Source: Salirhabdus salicampi
GTDB lineage: Bacteria; Bacillota; Bacilli; Bacillales; Alkalibacillaceae
Length of the DNA: 64,000 nt
Reading direction: 5' to 3'
NCBI RefSeq assembly: GCF_024259515.1
Contig: NZ_JANBWE010000002.1
Coordinates: 496,001 to 560,000 of the forward strand
The translations under genes were made by a program, and so were the position numbers. Below are positions 1 to 8,443 of this stretch, in pieces. How positions within the stretch are numbered: the first letter of the stretch is position 1; every line of letters starts with the position of its first letter. A model generated the notes under the pieces. It ran no database searches, had not been told where the DNA came from, and worked only from the letters and a program-made list of their open reading frames with translations.

Positions 1-264
1 TTCACTAATATCCGGAAAGATTGTATACTGTTCTTCAACGGATTGAATGGCTTCCCTAACCCTTGATTCCGTTTCTTTTTTATCTTCTACGGTTACAGGT
101 GAATAAATGGTTTCACTTGCTGTAGAAAAGCGCTCTAGTTCGTATGTCCGAGGATGAACATTCGTGACTGCCATCATGTAAAAAAAGATAGCAAACAACA
201 TGACAGAAACTGTCACATAAAATAGTGAATGCCTTTTTGTAAAGTACGATGTAAACTTCCTCAT
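1..264 (-). CDS. pgpH: PgpH/YqfF 7TM-HD phosphohydrolase, N-terminal part (cut by window edge)
   Basis: The visible 88 residues start MRKFTSYF, with a membrane segment at about residues 14-32 and then an extracytoplasmic stretch. This is the N-terminus of the 7TM-HD family, in which an external 7TMR-HDED domain precedes membrane helices and a cytoplasmic HD domain that hydrolyses c-di-AMP. The catalytic part lies outside the window. The start is the ATG at 264, preceded by a GGGGGG ribosome site. The gene follows phoH, as in B. subtilis (phoH-yqfF), which supports the assignment because so little of the protein is visible. Confidence 0.8.
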   Translation of the reverse strand, partial: MRKFTSYFTKRHSLFYVTVSVMLFAIFFYMMAVTNVHPRTYELERFSTASETIYSPVTVEDKKETESRVREAIQSVEEQYTIFPDISE

Positions 265-311
265 AAAGACGTCCCCCCGTCAAAAGGAAAAAACATTTAT
301 TTATATAATAG

Positions 312-334
312 AAAAGACCCGTGGCGGGTCTTTA
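312..334 (-). terminator. Rho-independent terminator after phoH
   Basis: The arms AAAGACCC and GGGTCTTT enclose a short GTGGC loop. On the minus strand a T-rich run follows. It lies between phoH and pgpH, which are otherwise collinear, so it could reduce read-through from the upstream genes into pgpH. Confidence 0.7.
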
Positions 335-337
335 ACT

Positions 338-1288
338 TTACTCGTAGGCTTCGATAATTTTTTGAACTAATGGATGACGAACTACATCTGTTTGAGTTAA
401 ATAAGTAAAAGCTATGCCACTTACACCACTTAACTTCGTCTCAGCTACTTTCAACCCAGACGTTACCCCTTTAGGTAAATCAATCTGGGTAATGTCTCCT
501 GTAATAACCATTTTGGAACCAAACCCAAGTCTTGTTAAGAACATTTTCATTTGTTCCGGAGTTGTATTTTGTGCCTCATCCAATATAACGAAAGCATCAT
601 CAAGGGTTCTCCCCCTCATGTAAGCTAATGGAGCAACTTCTATTGTCTCTCGCTCCATTAAACGGGCCGTTTGTTCTGTTCCAAGAACATCGTGTAATGC
701 ATCATATAAGGGGCGGAGATAAGGATCAACCTTCTCTTTTAAGTCACCAGGTAAAAATCCTAAACTCTCACCAGCTTCCACAGCTGGACGTGTTAAAATG
801 ATTCGTTTTGCGGTTCCGTTTTTTAAAGCTTGGACAGCTAACACCACAGCTAAGAACGTCTTCCCTGTACCAGCTGGGCCAATTCCGAAAACTAAGTCAT
901 GGGTTTTAATCGCTGATACGTATTCTCTTTGTCCTAATGTTTTAATACGAATGGATTTTCCTTTAGCACTTTTCGCTAATTCATCTTCAAATAATGTTTC
1001 AAATTGCTCGATTTTATCTGATTTTGCCAACTCAATAGCGTAAATTACATCACGCTCAGATATTGTAATTCCTTTTTGAGTAACATCTAACAATGCTTGT
1101 AATACTTCATCGACAATTTTAACATTTTCCTTCGAACCAGACACTTGAACTTTGTGACCCCGTGTTACAATTGTGACAGGTAAAAATTGTTCAATTTGCT
1201 TTAAATTGCGGTCTTCAGTACCAAACAATGATAAAGCTTCAGTTGAATCATCTAGCTCAATATCGATCGTTTGTAGGTCTTCTTGCAT
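338..1288 (-). CDS. phoH: PhoH-like ATPase
   Basis: This 316-residue PhoH protein has an N-terminal KH-like region and a P-loop ATPase domain. The Walker A motif GPAGTGKT is at about residues 137-144 and the Walker B motif with the DEAQN box is at about 237-241, as in the PhoH/YlaK family. PhoH proteins are cytoplasmic ATPases linked to RNA metabolism, but the exact role in Bacillus is not settled. The ATG follows an AAGGAG site. The gene sits 12 bases after yqfD and before pgpH, the conserved Bacillus order. Length and motifs are complete. Confidence 0.93.
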   Translation of the reverse strand: MQEDLQTIDIELDDSTEALSLFGTEDRNLKQIEQFLPVTIVTRGHKVQVSGSKENVKIVDEVLQALLDVTQKGITISERDVIYAIELAKSDKIEQFETLFEDELAKSAKGKSIRIKTLGQREYVSAIKTHDLVFGIGPAGTGKTFLAVVLAVQALKNGTAKRIILTRPAVEAGESLGFLPGDLKEKVDPYLRPLYDALHDVLGTEQTARLMERETIEVAPLAYMRGRTLDDAFVILDEAQNTTPEQMKMFLTRLGFGSKMVITGDITQIDLPKGVTSGLKVAETKLSGVSGIAFTYLTQTDVVRHPLVQKIIEAYE

Positions 1289-1300
1289 ATTGTTATCTCC

Positions 1301-2533
1301 TTAATTTATAGGTTGAGGTTTGGCAATATTTTCATGTACTCGCATAAATACATGTAATTTTACTTTATCATTCTCTCGTGATTGGTGCAAAACTTTCTCA
1401 TAAACGATTCTTGCATCTGTATCAAGCTGATTACTTAATTCTCGCTTTGCTTGTTCAATTCCTTTTTCAACAGCTTCTTTTTCTGATCTTTGCTCCTCGA
1501 TTGTGCGCTTTTCAAACATTGTTTCCGAAACTACATTTATAGGTAATTTCCAACGAAAAAAGTGAAGAGTTGTTTCTTCTGTTATTGAATAAGTTTCAGT
1601 ATAGTCTTCCTTAAATATTCCCCAAATAGGTACCGTTACTTTTCCTAACCTTAGTTTATAATGACGATCCTTGTTACCTGTTAATGTTTCATGATGGGCT
1701 GTCATTGGAACAGTAACCTCACTTTGATACCAGGTTTCTGCAATGATCTCCCCTTCGGCCCGGATTTTTTGATCTGCCTCTTTTTTCTGTTCTTCCTCTT
1801 TATCATCTTTTTCCTTATCCTCATTTTCATTCTTCTGTTCACCTATTATTCCGGATACGAGTATGTCTCCTTTTTTGACAATTTGGTGAACTTTCACGAC
1901 TGGTTGTCCAGATTCAACCATCATTTGAATAATTTCACCGTCTTTTGCTGCAACTAAATGTTGGGGACTTTTTTCTTCGGTTTGATCAACTACCGTCTTT
2001 TCAACCCCTTGTACAATATAAGTTGTCCCTCTTTTTTCAATACCAACCCACATTAAATCTTTAATATCCCGTATGAGGCTTCGCTCAATATGTTCTAAGG
2101 GGTCTACTCTATATTTTAACGTTCCTTCCTTTAATCCGTATTTATTCAATTCCAACTCAATTTCATGGCGAATTTCTTCATTAACCCCCACGACTTTTAC
2201 GTTCCAAACCATATTAGAGACGAACAAAATCAATAAACAGGCTAGAGTGATGCCGAGAGCTACAGGGCGATGTGTACGCATACGTGCAAAAAAGAAAGGG
2301 ATCCCGAATTTCCCTTCGAACGAGATTTTAAAGTGGGTGTTTCTTCGTATCTGTTTTAGTTTTCGTACGTCCTTTATATATACTTTCCCTTTGCACATAT
2401 TCCCATTAACATGCTGTACATCCCAAATAAAAATATTTTCTTTCATAAGCATGTTTAAAAATAGTTCCGGCCTTCTCCCTTTTATATATATCGTAACGTA
2501 TCCCTTGAAAAACATTCCTTGCTTATTTTTCAC
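1301..2533 (-). CDS. yqfD: Sporulation protein YqfD
   Basis: This YqfD-family sporulation protein is about 410 residues long. One clear transmembrane helix lies at about residues 90-110, followed by a long external region with a Lys/Glu-rich segment at about 245-267. The family is known for sporulation-specific expression and a requirement for normal spore development; the molecular function is unknown. An in-frame ATG at 2557 exists, but the GGGGGG site lies downstream of it and is well spaced for the GTG at 2533. That GTG gives MKNKQGMFF, matching the family N-terminus, so I chose it. It follows yqfC directly. Confidence 0.88.
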   Translation of the reverse strand: MKNKQGMFFKGYVTIYIKGRRPELFLNMLMKENIFIWDVQHVNGNMCKGKVYIKDVRKLKQIRRNTHFKISFEGKFGIPFFFARMRTHRPVALGITLACLLILFVSNMVWNVKVVGVNEEIRHEIELELNKYGLKEGTLKYRVDPLEHIERSLIRDIKDLMWVGIEKRGTTYIVQGVEKTVVDQTEEKSPQHLVAAKDGEIIQMMVESGQPVVKVHQIVKKGDILVSGIIGEQKNENEDKEKDDKEEEQKKEADQKIRAEGEIIAETWYQSEVTVPMTAHHETLTGNKDRHYKLRLGKVTVPIWGIFKEDYTETYSITEETTLHFFRWKLPINVVSETMFEKRTIEEQRSEKEAVEKGIEQAKRELSNQLDTDARIVYEKVLHQSRENDKVKLHVFMRVHENIAKPQPIN

Positions 2534-2556
2534 GTATCCCCATCCCCCCAACAGCA

Positions 2557-2838
2557 TTAATGATTCATATATTGGATGTCCATAATTTTCCCTTCAACGA
2601 TAATTTCTTCCTTGAGCATCGTCTTTAAAACGAAATTTTCCCCGTGAATTTTTACATAACCGTTCGACATTTTCACGACAAGTTCCCGATCCGTAAACGT
2701 AACGAGGCCCTTATGGTTCTCGATGTAAGCATGAATTTGTCCTACAGTCGTAATACGAGGTAGCTCAAGTAATACGTCTTCTGGCAAGTGAAATTGCTTA
2801 GATGCCCATTGTTTAAATCGACCCCGCCATTTTTCCAT
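2557..2838 (-). CDS. yqfC: Sporulation protein YqfC
   Basis: This small protein of 93 residues belongs to the YabP/YqfC family, beta-rich sporulation proteins expressed in the mother cell in B. subtilis. The frame is open further upstream to 2919, but that extension overlaps the yqfB terminator. The ATG at 2838 has an AAGGGGGC ribosome site and gives MEKWRGRF, as in the family. It is immediately followed by yqfD, and the pair is conserved together. No catalytic motif is known or visible. Confidence 0.88.
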   Translation of the reverse strand: MEKWRGRFKQWASKQFHLPEDVLLELPRITTVGQIHAYIENHKGLVTFTDRELVVKMSNGYVKIHGENFVLKTMLKEEIIVEGKIMDIQYMNH

Positions 2839-2870
2839 AAAACAGCCCCCTTCTCGAATATATATGTATG

Positions 2871-2910
2871 AAAAAAGCACGAAATGTATCACTACATTCC
2901 GTGCTTTCAA
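2871..2910 (-). terminator. Terminator after yqfB
   Basis: A 12-base stem with one GU pair (GCACGGAATGTA against TACATTTCGTGC) and a 4-base loop, followed on the minus strand by TTTTTT. It separates yqfB from yqfC, which fits yqfC-yqfD having its own sporulation promoter. Confidence 0.8.
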
Positions 2911-2915
2911 AAAAA

Positions 2916-3386
2916 TCATTTTTTTAATTTGTTACGAAACTCATATGGTTGATGAGCTCTAGGTGGGCCTAATACTTCTTTCATAATGAAACTTTCAGTA
3001 ATTCTTTTGCTGGTTAGTTGTTTTTTCATTGACAAAGAATATTTGCCGCGGAACTCCGGACTTCTCCGGCGATTTGTCGGAAGCTGATTGTCCAACTGCT
3101 CAGTTTGAATGCCTTCATTGATCCCAATCTCACTTGTCTCACGAACCTTTTGTTCTCGTTGTTTCGGTTCACGAGTTCTTCTAACAGGACGATCTCGTTC
3201 TACGTTCGGTCTCGTATGTACCGGTCCCGTTTGAGGTTGTTGTGATTGAGTTGGTTCTGTTCGCCGTTGAGGGCGTTGACGCTGGTTTTCTTCAGACTTT
3301 TTCCCGCCAAATAAACCGGACAAACCTGCAAGTAAAAATAAAATGATAATAAAGTTTTCAAGTATAAACGCAATCAACTGTTCCAT
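2916..3386 (-). CDS. yqfB: YqfB-like membrane-anchored protein of unknown function
   Basis: This 156-residue protein has one N-terminal membrane segment (about residues 4-26) followed by a highly polar tail rich in Gln, Arg, Pro and Thr, probably disordered. I do not recognise a catalytic domain. The name rests on position, because yqfB lies between floA and yqfC in B. subtilis, and on the single-helix architecture. The ATG has a perfect AAAGGAGG site. It probably shares a transcript with nfeD and floA and ends at the strong terminator at about 2871-2910. A scaffold role near flotillin is only a guess from context. Confidence 0.6.
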   Translation of the reverse strand: MEQLIAFILENFIIILFLLAGLSGLFGGKKSEENQRQRPQRRTEPTQSQQPQTGPVHTRPNVERDRPVRRTREPKQREQKVRETSEIGINEGIQTEQLDNQLPTNRRRSPEFRGKYSLSMKKQLTSKRITESFIMKEVLGPPRAHQPYEFRNKLKK

Positions 3387-3416
3387 TGTGCGTAAACCTC
3401 CTTTACGAGGTCGTCA

Positions 3417-4418
3417 TTACTTAGAATCATTGTCATCTTCATCATTTTCATGCTTACTCAATTTACTGATCATGTCACGCATGTCCGTGTCAGCCATTAC
3501 GTTTTTCAAATTCATATAATCCATTACACCGATATTACCACTTCGTAATGCTTCCGCCATAGCAAGTGGAACTTCTGCTTCAGCTTCCACAACTTTCGCC
3601 TGCATTTCTTCTACGCGTGCACGCATTTCTTGTTCTTGTGCCACAGCCATAGCACGACGCTCTTCTGCTTTCGCTTGAGCAATGTTTTTATCCGCTTCCG
3701 CTTGGTCGATTTGTAATTCGGCACCAATGTTTTTCCCAATATCAATATCTGCAATATCAATTGATAAAATTTCAAAGGCAGTCCCAGCATCTAATCCTTT
3801 AGTCAATACAGTCTGTGAAATGAGATCCGGGTTTTCCAATACTTTATTATGATCGTGGGAACTACCGATTGTTGACACGATACCTTCCCCAACACGTGCA
3901 ATAATCGTATCCTCGCCAGCACCACCAACTAAGCGCTCAATGTTCGCACGTACTGTAATTCGTGCTTTCGCTTTCACTTCAATACCATCCATCGCTACAC
4001 CAGCAATAAACGGTGTTTCAATTACTTTTGGGTTAACACTCATTTGTACCGCTTCTAAAACGTCACGACCTGCTAGGTCGATTGCTGCACAACGTTCAAA
4101 GCTTAACTCAATGTTAGCACGCTGAGCGGCAATTAATGCATTTACAACACGGTCAATGTTACCACCAGCTAAATAATGGCTCTCTAACTGGTTTGTCGTT
4201 ACTCCAAGTCCAGCTTTATGCGCTTTGATTAACGGGTTAATCACCATTCGTGGAACAACTCGCCGTAGTCGCATACCTACTAACGTGAAAATACTAATCC
4301 GTACTCCAGCAGCTAAAGCGCTAATCCAGAGCATGACTGGTATGAACGTAAATAATACAGCTACTGCAATAATGATAATACCAACTAAAAGAAGTGGAAA
4401 TAATTCAGTAAGTGTCAT
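3417..4418 (-). CDS. floA: Flotillin-like protein FloA
   Basis: This 333-residue FloA (YqfA) is a bacterial flotillin-like scaffold of functional membrane microdomains. An N-terminal hydrophobic segment (about residues 8-30) precedes the conserved LVGMRLRRV stretch, the SPFH-like domain, and a coiled coil rich in Ala/Glu with repeated EA pairs near the C-terminus. The frame opens at 4439, but the AAGGAGG site lies inside that extension and is spaced for the ATG at 4418, so I use the latter. It lies 24 bases after nfeD; NfeD and flotillin genes are commonly paired. Confidence 0.95.
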   Translation of the reverse strand: MTLTELFPLLLVGIIIIAVAVLFTFIPVMLWISALAAGVRISIFTLVGMRLRRVVPRMVINPLIKAHKAGLGVTTNQLESHYLAGGNIDRVVNALIAAQRANIELSFERCAAIDLAGRDVLEAVQMSVNPKVIETPFIAGVAMDGIEVKAKARITVRANIERLVGGAGEDTIIARVGEGIVSTIGSSHDHNKVLENPDLISQTVLTKGLDAGTAFEILSIDIADIDIGKNIGAELQIDQAEADKNIAQAKAEERRAMAVAQEQEMRARVEEMQAKVVEAEAEVPLAMAEALRSGNIGVMDYMNLKNVMADTDMRDMISKLSKHENDEDDNDSK

Positions 4419-4442
4419 CAAAATAACCTCCTTATACATTTA

Positions 4443-5756
4443 TTATGATTCTTTAGCCCTTACTACAATTCTAGAACCCTCTACCTTTACTATTGTAACA
4501 TGGGAGCCTTCCGAAATATATCCACCTTCTGTGACGACATCTAGCCGTTCATTTTCGAAAAGCGCTGTTCCCGATGGCCTTAAAGGTGTAATAGTCTTTC
4601 CTTGCTTACCAATCAATTCGTGACGATTAACTGTACTTACATAACCTTCTTCAGTAGTCGTTGCTTCTTTTAATATTAGATGTCGGAAAAACCCTTTTTC
4701 CATCCCAACCGTTTTAAATAAAATGATCGAGACAACAATTGAAACAATTAAGGCTATTCCAATACTTAATGCCATATGTCCAATATCATTACTGGCTAGA
4801 AGTAACGAACCAAATATGGCGCCACCTCCAATAAGTCCAAGAATACCTCCAGGAACGAACAGTTCTAATACAATTAAAATAATCCCAAGAAGAAGCAAAA
4901 TAATTGACTCAAACCCTGCCATCCCAGCGATTAAATGGCCGTAGAAAAAGAGTAATAAAGATGCTAATCCCATCATCCCCGCAAAGCCGAAGCCTGGTGA
5001 ATATAGCTCAATAATAAACCCTAAGCTTGCAATGGAAAGGAGAATAGGTACGACAACTGGATCAGTAATAAAACGAGCAATTTTTTCTGCAAATGTCGGT
5101 TCAATCGTTTCTACCGTTGCTCCTGTTAAGTTAAGGAGTGCGAGTAGTTCTGTACGATTCTCAGCGATGCCTTCTGCATAGCCAACTTCTACAGCTTCCT
5201 TCGGGTTTAACGTTAAAAATTTCCCTTCAGGTGCCCGATATTCAGGTAAATCAATCTCTGGATTCGCCATTGCCTCAGCATAGATTGGATCTCGGTTATT
5301 CGCTTCAGCAGCTGCAGTCATTGCTGCGATCCATGCTGATTGAGCTTTTTCTTCTGCTGCATTTCCATCAGATGTTATAACTCCTGAAGCTCCCATTGTA
5401 GATCCTGGCTTCATGTAAATTGAATCAGTATTAAGTGCGATATAAGACCCGGCAGATAACGCTTGATTTATTATGTAAGCACTGTTCGGAATATCTATGC
5501 TTTGCAAAAGTTCCCCGATATGACCAGCTGCATCTACCCGACCACCAGGGGTGTTTATTTCAAAAATAATATGGTCTGCCCCATTTTCCGTAGCACTGTT
5601 AATACTTCGATCTAGAAATGCTTCTAAGCCTCGTTCAACATTATTTTCAATAGGAATCACATAAACGAGCTTCCCATTCCCTTCGTTACCTAATATGGAA
5701 AGTGGTAAACATATTAAAAATAATAGGAAGAAACCGATTAACCGCACTTTTTTCAT
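4443..5756 (-). CDS. nfeD: NfeD-family membrane serine protease
   Basis: This 437-residue long-form NfeD (YqeZ) has a signal peptide (about 1-23) and a ClpP-like protease domain in which the Ser in SAGSY (about 101) and a Lys near 137 fit the Ser-Lys dyad described for archaeal homologues. A block of about four to five membrane helices (about 230-350) and a C-terminal OB-fold NfeD domain ending in VEGSRIVV follow. These proteins work with flotillins, and floA is next. The AAAGGGGG site supports the ATG at 5756. The dyad assignment is from family knowledge, not structure. Confidence 0.9.
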   Translation of the reverse strand: MKKVRLIGFFLLFLICLPLSILGNEGNGKLVYVIPIENNVERGLEAFLDRSINSATENGADHIIFEINTPGGRVDAAGHIGELLQSIDIPNSAYIINQALSAGSYIALNTDSIYMKPGSTMGASGVITSDGNAAEEKAQSAWIAAMTAAAEANNRDPIYAEAMANPEIDLPEYRAPEGKFLTLNPKEAVEVGYAEGIAENRTELLALLNLTGATVETIEPTFAEKIARFITDPVVVPILLSIASLGFIIELYSPGFGFAGMMGLASLLLFFYGHLIAGMAGFESIILLLLGIILIVLELFVPGGILGLIGGGAIFGSLLLASNDIGHMALSIGIALIVSIVVSIILFKTVGMEKGFFRHLILKEATTTEEGYVSTVNRHELIGKQGKTITPLRPSGTALFENERLDVVTEGGYISEGSHVTIVKVEGSRIVVRAKES

Positions 5757-5867
5757 CTATTAACCCCCTTTCCTATGTCACCATATATGTATACTTTATC
5801 ACGAATAAAGTCAAATGAAGATAGCTTTTTCAAATTCGCAAATATTTTTAACGTTTATTTATATAAC

Positions 5868-5893
5868 AAAAAGACTGCCTTTCAGCAGTCTTT
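5868..5893 (-). terminator. Terminator after yqeY
   Basis: AAAGACTGC and GCAGTCTTT arms with a 6-base loop and a T-rich 3' side on the minus strand, just after the yqeY stop. It ends the rpsU-yqeY transcript ahead of nfeD. Confidence 0.75.
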
Positions 5894-5898
5894 TGTTT

Positions 5899-6342
5899 CT
5901 ATGACAAGTGCTTCATAACGAGTTGATTGACCTTTGAACCGTCAGCCTTACCTTTTACTTTAGGCATAACAGCACTCATTACTTTTCCCATGTCTTTTTT
6001 TGTTTCGGCACCGACTTCATTTATCGTTTGAACGATTACATCTTCTAATTCTTCATCAGATAACTGCTTAGGCATATATTTCTCTAATACCTTTAGTTCA
6101 TTTTCTAGCTTTTCAGCCAGATCTTTTCTGCCGGCATTTTCAAACTCATGGAGGGAATCATTTCTTTGCTTTAACTCGCGCGATAAAACAGTTATTTCTT
6201 GTTCTTCTGTTAAATCTGAACCGAGCTTGATTGCTTCATTTTGTAAAGAGGCTTTAACCATTCGGATAACACTTAGTGTTTCTTTATCCTTTTGCTTTAA
6301 AGCTTCCTTCATATCATGATTAAGTTTGTCGAGCAAAGTCAA
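5899..6342 (-). CDS. yqeY: GatB/YqeY domain protein
   Basis: This 147-residue stand-alone YqeY domain is related to the tRNA-binding tail of the GatB amidotransferase subunit. It is entirely helical by composition and contains the conserved [12 protein letters not shown] and GKVMSAVMP segments. The function of the free domain is uncertain; tRNA association is the usual inference. The start is TTG at 6342, giving MTLLDKLN, aligned with the family start MSLLERLN. It lies 18 bases after rpsU, as in B. subtilis, and the two form one transcript ended by the hairpin at 5868-5893. Confidence 0.9.
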   Translation of the reverse strand: MTLLDKLNHDMKEALKQKDKETLSVIRMVKASLQNEAIKLGSDLTEEQEITVLSRELKQRNDSLHEFENAGRKDLAEKLENELKVLEKYMPKQLSDEELEDVIVQTINEVGAETKKDMGKVMSAVMPKVKGKADGSKVNQLVMKHLS

Positions 6343-6360
6343 CGTACCTACACCCTCTTC

Positions 6361-6537
6361 TTATTTTTTACGCTTTCTAGCAGCCTCTGATTTCTTCTTT
6401 CTGCGTACGCTTGGTTTTTCATAGTATTCGCGCTTTTTAAACTCGGATAAAGTGCCATTTTTAGAAACTGCACGTCTAAAGCGACGAAGAGCATCTTCTA
6501 TATTTTCGTTTTTTCGCACACGAGTGGAATTTGACAT
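6361..6537 (-). CDS. rpsU: 30S ribosomal protein bS21
   Basis: This 58-residue bS21 has the conserved [13 protein letters not shown] stretch and a very basic C-terminus ([14 protein letters not shown]). It binds the small ribosomal subunit near the anti-SD region of 16S rRNA. The frame is open upstream to 6636, but that part is the promoter and leader; the ATG at 6537 has a strong GGAGGGAGGG site. A near-consensus sigma-A promoter lies 71-99 bases upstream. Cotranscribed with yqeY. Confidence 0.97.
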   Translation of the reverse strand: MSNSTRVRKNENIEDALRRFRRAVSKNGTLSEFKKREYYEKPSVRRKKKSEAARKRKK

Positions 6538-6607
6538 GCTTTTCCCTCCCTCCAACTGCACAAACAGAATGTCAATGATATGCATTGTTCGATACACATC
6601 TTCTAAT

Positions 6608-6636
6608 ATTATATAAAAACTACAATGGTTGGTCAA
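6608..6636 (-). promoter_or_regulatory. Sigma-A promoter for rpsU-yqeY
   Basis: On the minus strand TTGACC (6636-6631) is separated by exactly 17 bases from TATAAT (6613-6608). The leader to the rpsU start is about 60-70 bases. Confidence 0.75.
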
Positions 6637-6714
6637 CTTTTACTATAAAATAACATCATGAAAAATTATACATGTTTGTCCACCTCGTCCATACAATATA
6701 TTGAGGTGACAACA

Positions 6715-7638
6715 ATGAACACTATTTTCACGGCGTTTATCGTATATATTGCCCTTTTTCTTTTTGGTCTCGTCATATTAAGAATAGGCATTAAATTATT
6801 ATCCTATCAAAAAATGAAAATTTGGATTGGGAAGCATACCGCCAACCCATTTAAAGGGTTTTTAGTCGGGGTTATAGCAACCGGGATTATGCAAAGTAGT
6901 TCAACCACACTTATTATTCTCATTAGTTTAACCGCAACAGGACTTATTCCGTTTCGAAATACGATTCCGATCATTTTAGGAGCGAATGTTGGGACAACCT
7001 TTACCGTAGAACTGTTGGCCTTTTCGAATGACTCGCTTATGTTCTTCTTCTTGTTCTCGGGGTTAATATGTTTGTTTATTTATCGCCAACCGATCTTTGC
7101 TGCCGGTTGTATTTCATTTGGGATTGGCACAATATTTGCCGCGATGTATGGATTTGAAAGCTTGGCTGTTCCAATTAAAGAAATGCCGGCAATGACAGAT
7201 GCCTTGGTACAAGTGGATACTAGTCTAAGTTTAAGCATGTTATTAGGAGTTATTGTAACGGCTATTATTCAATCCTCAAGTGCCTTCACCGGGATTATTA
7301 TGAGCTTTATGAACGAACATTTATTAAGCATGGATAGTGCGATTGCAATGATACTAGGTTCCAATATTGGAACGTGTTTCACGGCCTTCTTGGCATCTAT
7401 CGGCAGTATGAAAGAAGCGAAGTGGGTAGCATATGCCCATATTTGGATTAATATTTTAGGTGTCATTATGTTTTGGCCTTTCATACACTTACTGGTAAAT
7501 ATATCTGAACATTTATCTATTTATCCGGACCGGCAACTAGCACACGCCTCTTTTATCTTCAACTTTATTGTTAGTATAGTTTTATTACCATTTATTAAAC
7601 AAATTAGTAGTCTAGCAAAATTACCTTACCGAACATAA
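6715..7638 (+). CDS. yqeW: Na/Pi-cotransporter family protein (YqeW-like)
   Basis: This 307-residue integral membrane protein has about eight hydrophobic segments and two PF02690-type repeats, each marked by a QSSS motif (about residues 60-63 and 185-188), the signature of sodium-dependent phosphate cotransporters such as NptA. It has no C-terminal PhoU domain. The start at 6715 is chosen because GAGGTGA lies 6 bases upstream; an in-frame ATG at 6658 has no such site. It is convergent with deoC and shares its terminator. Substrate specificity is inferred from family only. Confidence 0.85.
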   Translation: MNTIFTAFIVYIALFLFGLVILRIGIKLLSYQKMKIWIGKHTANPFKGFLVGVIATGIMQSSSTTLIILISLTATGLIPFRNTIPIILGANVGTTFTVELLAFSNDSLMFFFLFSGLICLFIYRQPIFAAGCISFGIGTIFAAMYGFESLAVPIKEMPAMTDALVQVDTSLSLSMLLGVIVTAIIQSSSAFTGIIMSFMNEHLLSMDSAIAMILGSNIGTCFTAFLASIGSMKEAKWVAYAHIWINILGVIMFWPFIHLLVNISEHLSIYPDRQLAHASFIFNFIVSIVLLPFIKQISSLAKLPYRT

Positions 7639-7649
7639 GCATAACGAGA

Positions 7650-7680
7650 AAACCAACACCTCGTGTTGGTTTCTTTAATA
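7650..7680. terminator. Bidirectional terminator between yqeW and deoC
   Basis: A perfect 10-base stem (AAACCAACAC with GTGTTGGTTT) and a CTC loop. T-rich flanks on both sides suit termination of both converging genes; the deoC stop codon overlaps the right edge. Confidence 0.7.
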
Positions 7681-8346
7681 TGTTTCGTTGCTTTGTCCCC
7701 CAGTAACAATATCAACACCTGCACTAGCTCCAATACGTGTTGCGCCTGCTTCAATCATGGCCTCTGCATCTGCTTGATTTCGGACACCTCCAGATGCTTT
7801 CACTCCCATTTCCGGTCCAACCGTCTGCCGCATTAACGTAATATCCTCGACAGTTGCTCCACCACCGGAAAAGCCTGTAGATGTTTTCACAAAATCAGCT
7901 CCTGCCGCTTTTGCTAACTGACAAGCTGTCCGTTTTTCATCATCCGTAAGAAGAGAAGTCTCAATAATCACTTTGACAAGGGCTTTCCCATTTGCTGCAT
8001 CTACAACGGCCTGTATATCCTGTTGTACAACGTCGTGATCACCACTTTTGAGCGCCCCGACATTAATGACCATATCTACCTCTTCTGCCCCTTGTTCAAT
8101 TGTAAGCCGTGTCTCAAACGATTTCACTTCCGTAGTCGTAGCTCCAAGGGGAAAGCCAATCACCGTACAAACTTTCACATCTGTTTCCTTCAGACTCTCA
8201 TAACAATATCTTACCCAATGAGGATTCACACAAACAGAAGCAAATCCATATTCCCGCGCTTCTTCACATAATTCAAATATTTGATTGGCGGTCGTATTTG
8301 GTTTCAGTAACGTGTGATCAATATATTTCGCTAGATTGTTGTCCAT
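7675..8346 (-). CDS. deoC: Deoxyribose-phosphate aldolase
   Basis: This 223-residue class I aldolase cleaves 2-deoxyribose 5-phosphate to glyceraldehyde 3-phosphate and acetaldehyde in deoxynucleoside catabolism. The Schiff-base Lys in VKTSTGF is at about residue 154, with partner Asp about 91 and Lys about 183 in VKASGG. The start at 8346 gives [16 protein letters not shown] and has an AAAGGAAG site; in-frame ATGs upstream lie before that site. It is an isolated gene between mtaB and yqeW, without other deo genes nearby. Confidence 0.95.
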   Translation of the reverse strand: MDNNLAKYIDHTLLKPNTTANQIFELCEEAREYGFASVCVNPHWVRYCYESLKETDVKVCTVIGFPLGATTTEVKSFETRLTIEQGAEEVDMVINVGALKSGDHDVVQQDIQAVVDAANGKALVKVIIETSLLTDDEKRTACQLAKAAGADFVKTSTGFSGGGATVEDITLMRQTVGPEMGVKASGGVRNQADAEAMIEAGATRIGASAGVDIVTGGQSNETY

Positions 8347-8408
8347 AAGGTTCTTCCTTTCCATCATAATGTATCGCATACATCATAGCATGTTATATAT
8401 TAAAATGC

Positions 8409-8437
8409 GAAAAAACCCAGCTTTTTATAAGCTGGGT
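8409..8437 (-). terminator. Terminator after mtaB
   Basis: CCCAGCTT and AAGCTGGG arms followed by TTTTTT on the minus strand, 7 bases after the mtaB stop. This is the likely 3' end of the long hrcA-to-mtaB transcript. Confidence 0.85.
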
Positions 8438-8443
8438 ACATCA

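Noticed and set aside
1691-1957. Plus-strand reading frame inside yqfD
   Set aside because: It is opposite to a well supported gene, with no ribosome site and low-complexity composition from the Lys/Glu-rich linker. Similar antisense frames elsewhere were left out for the same reason.
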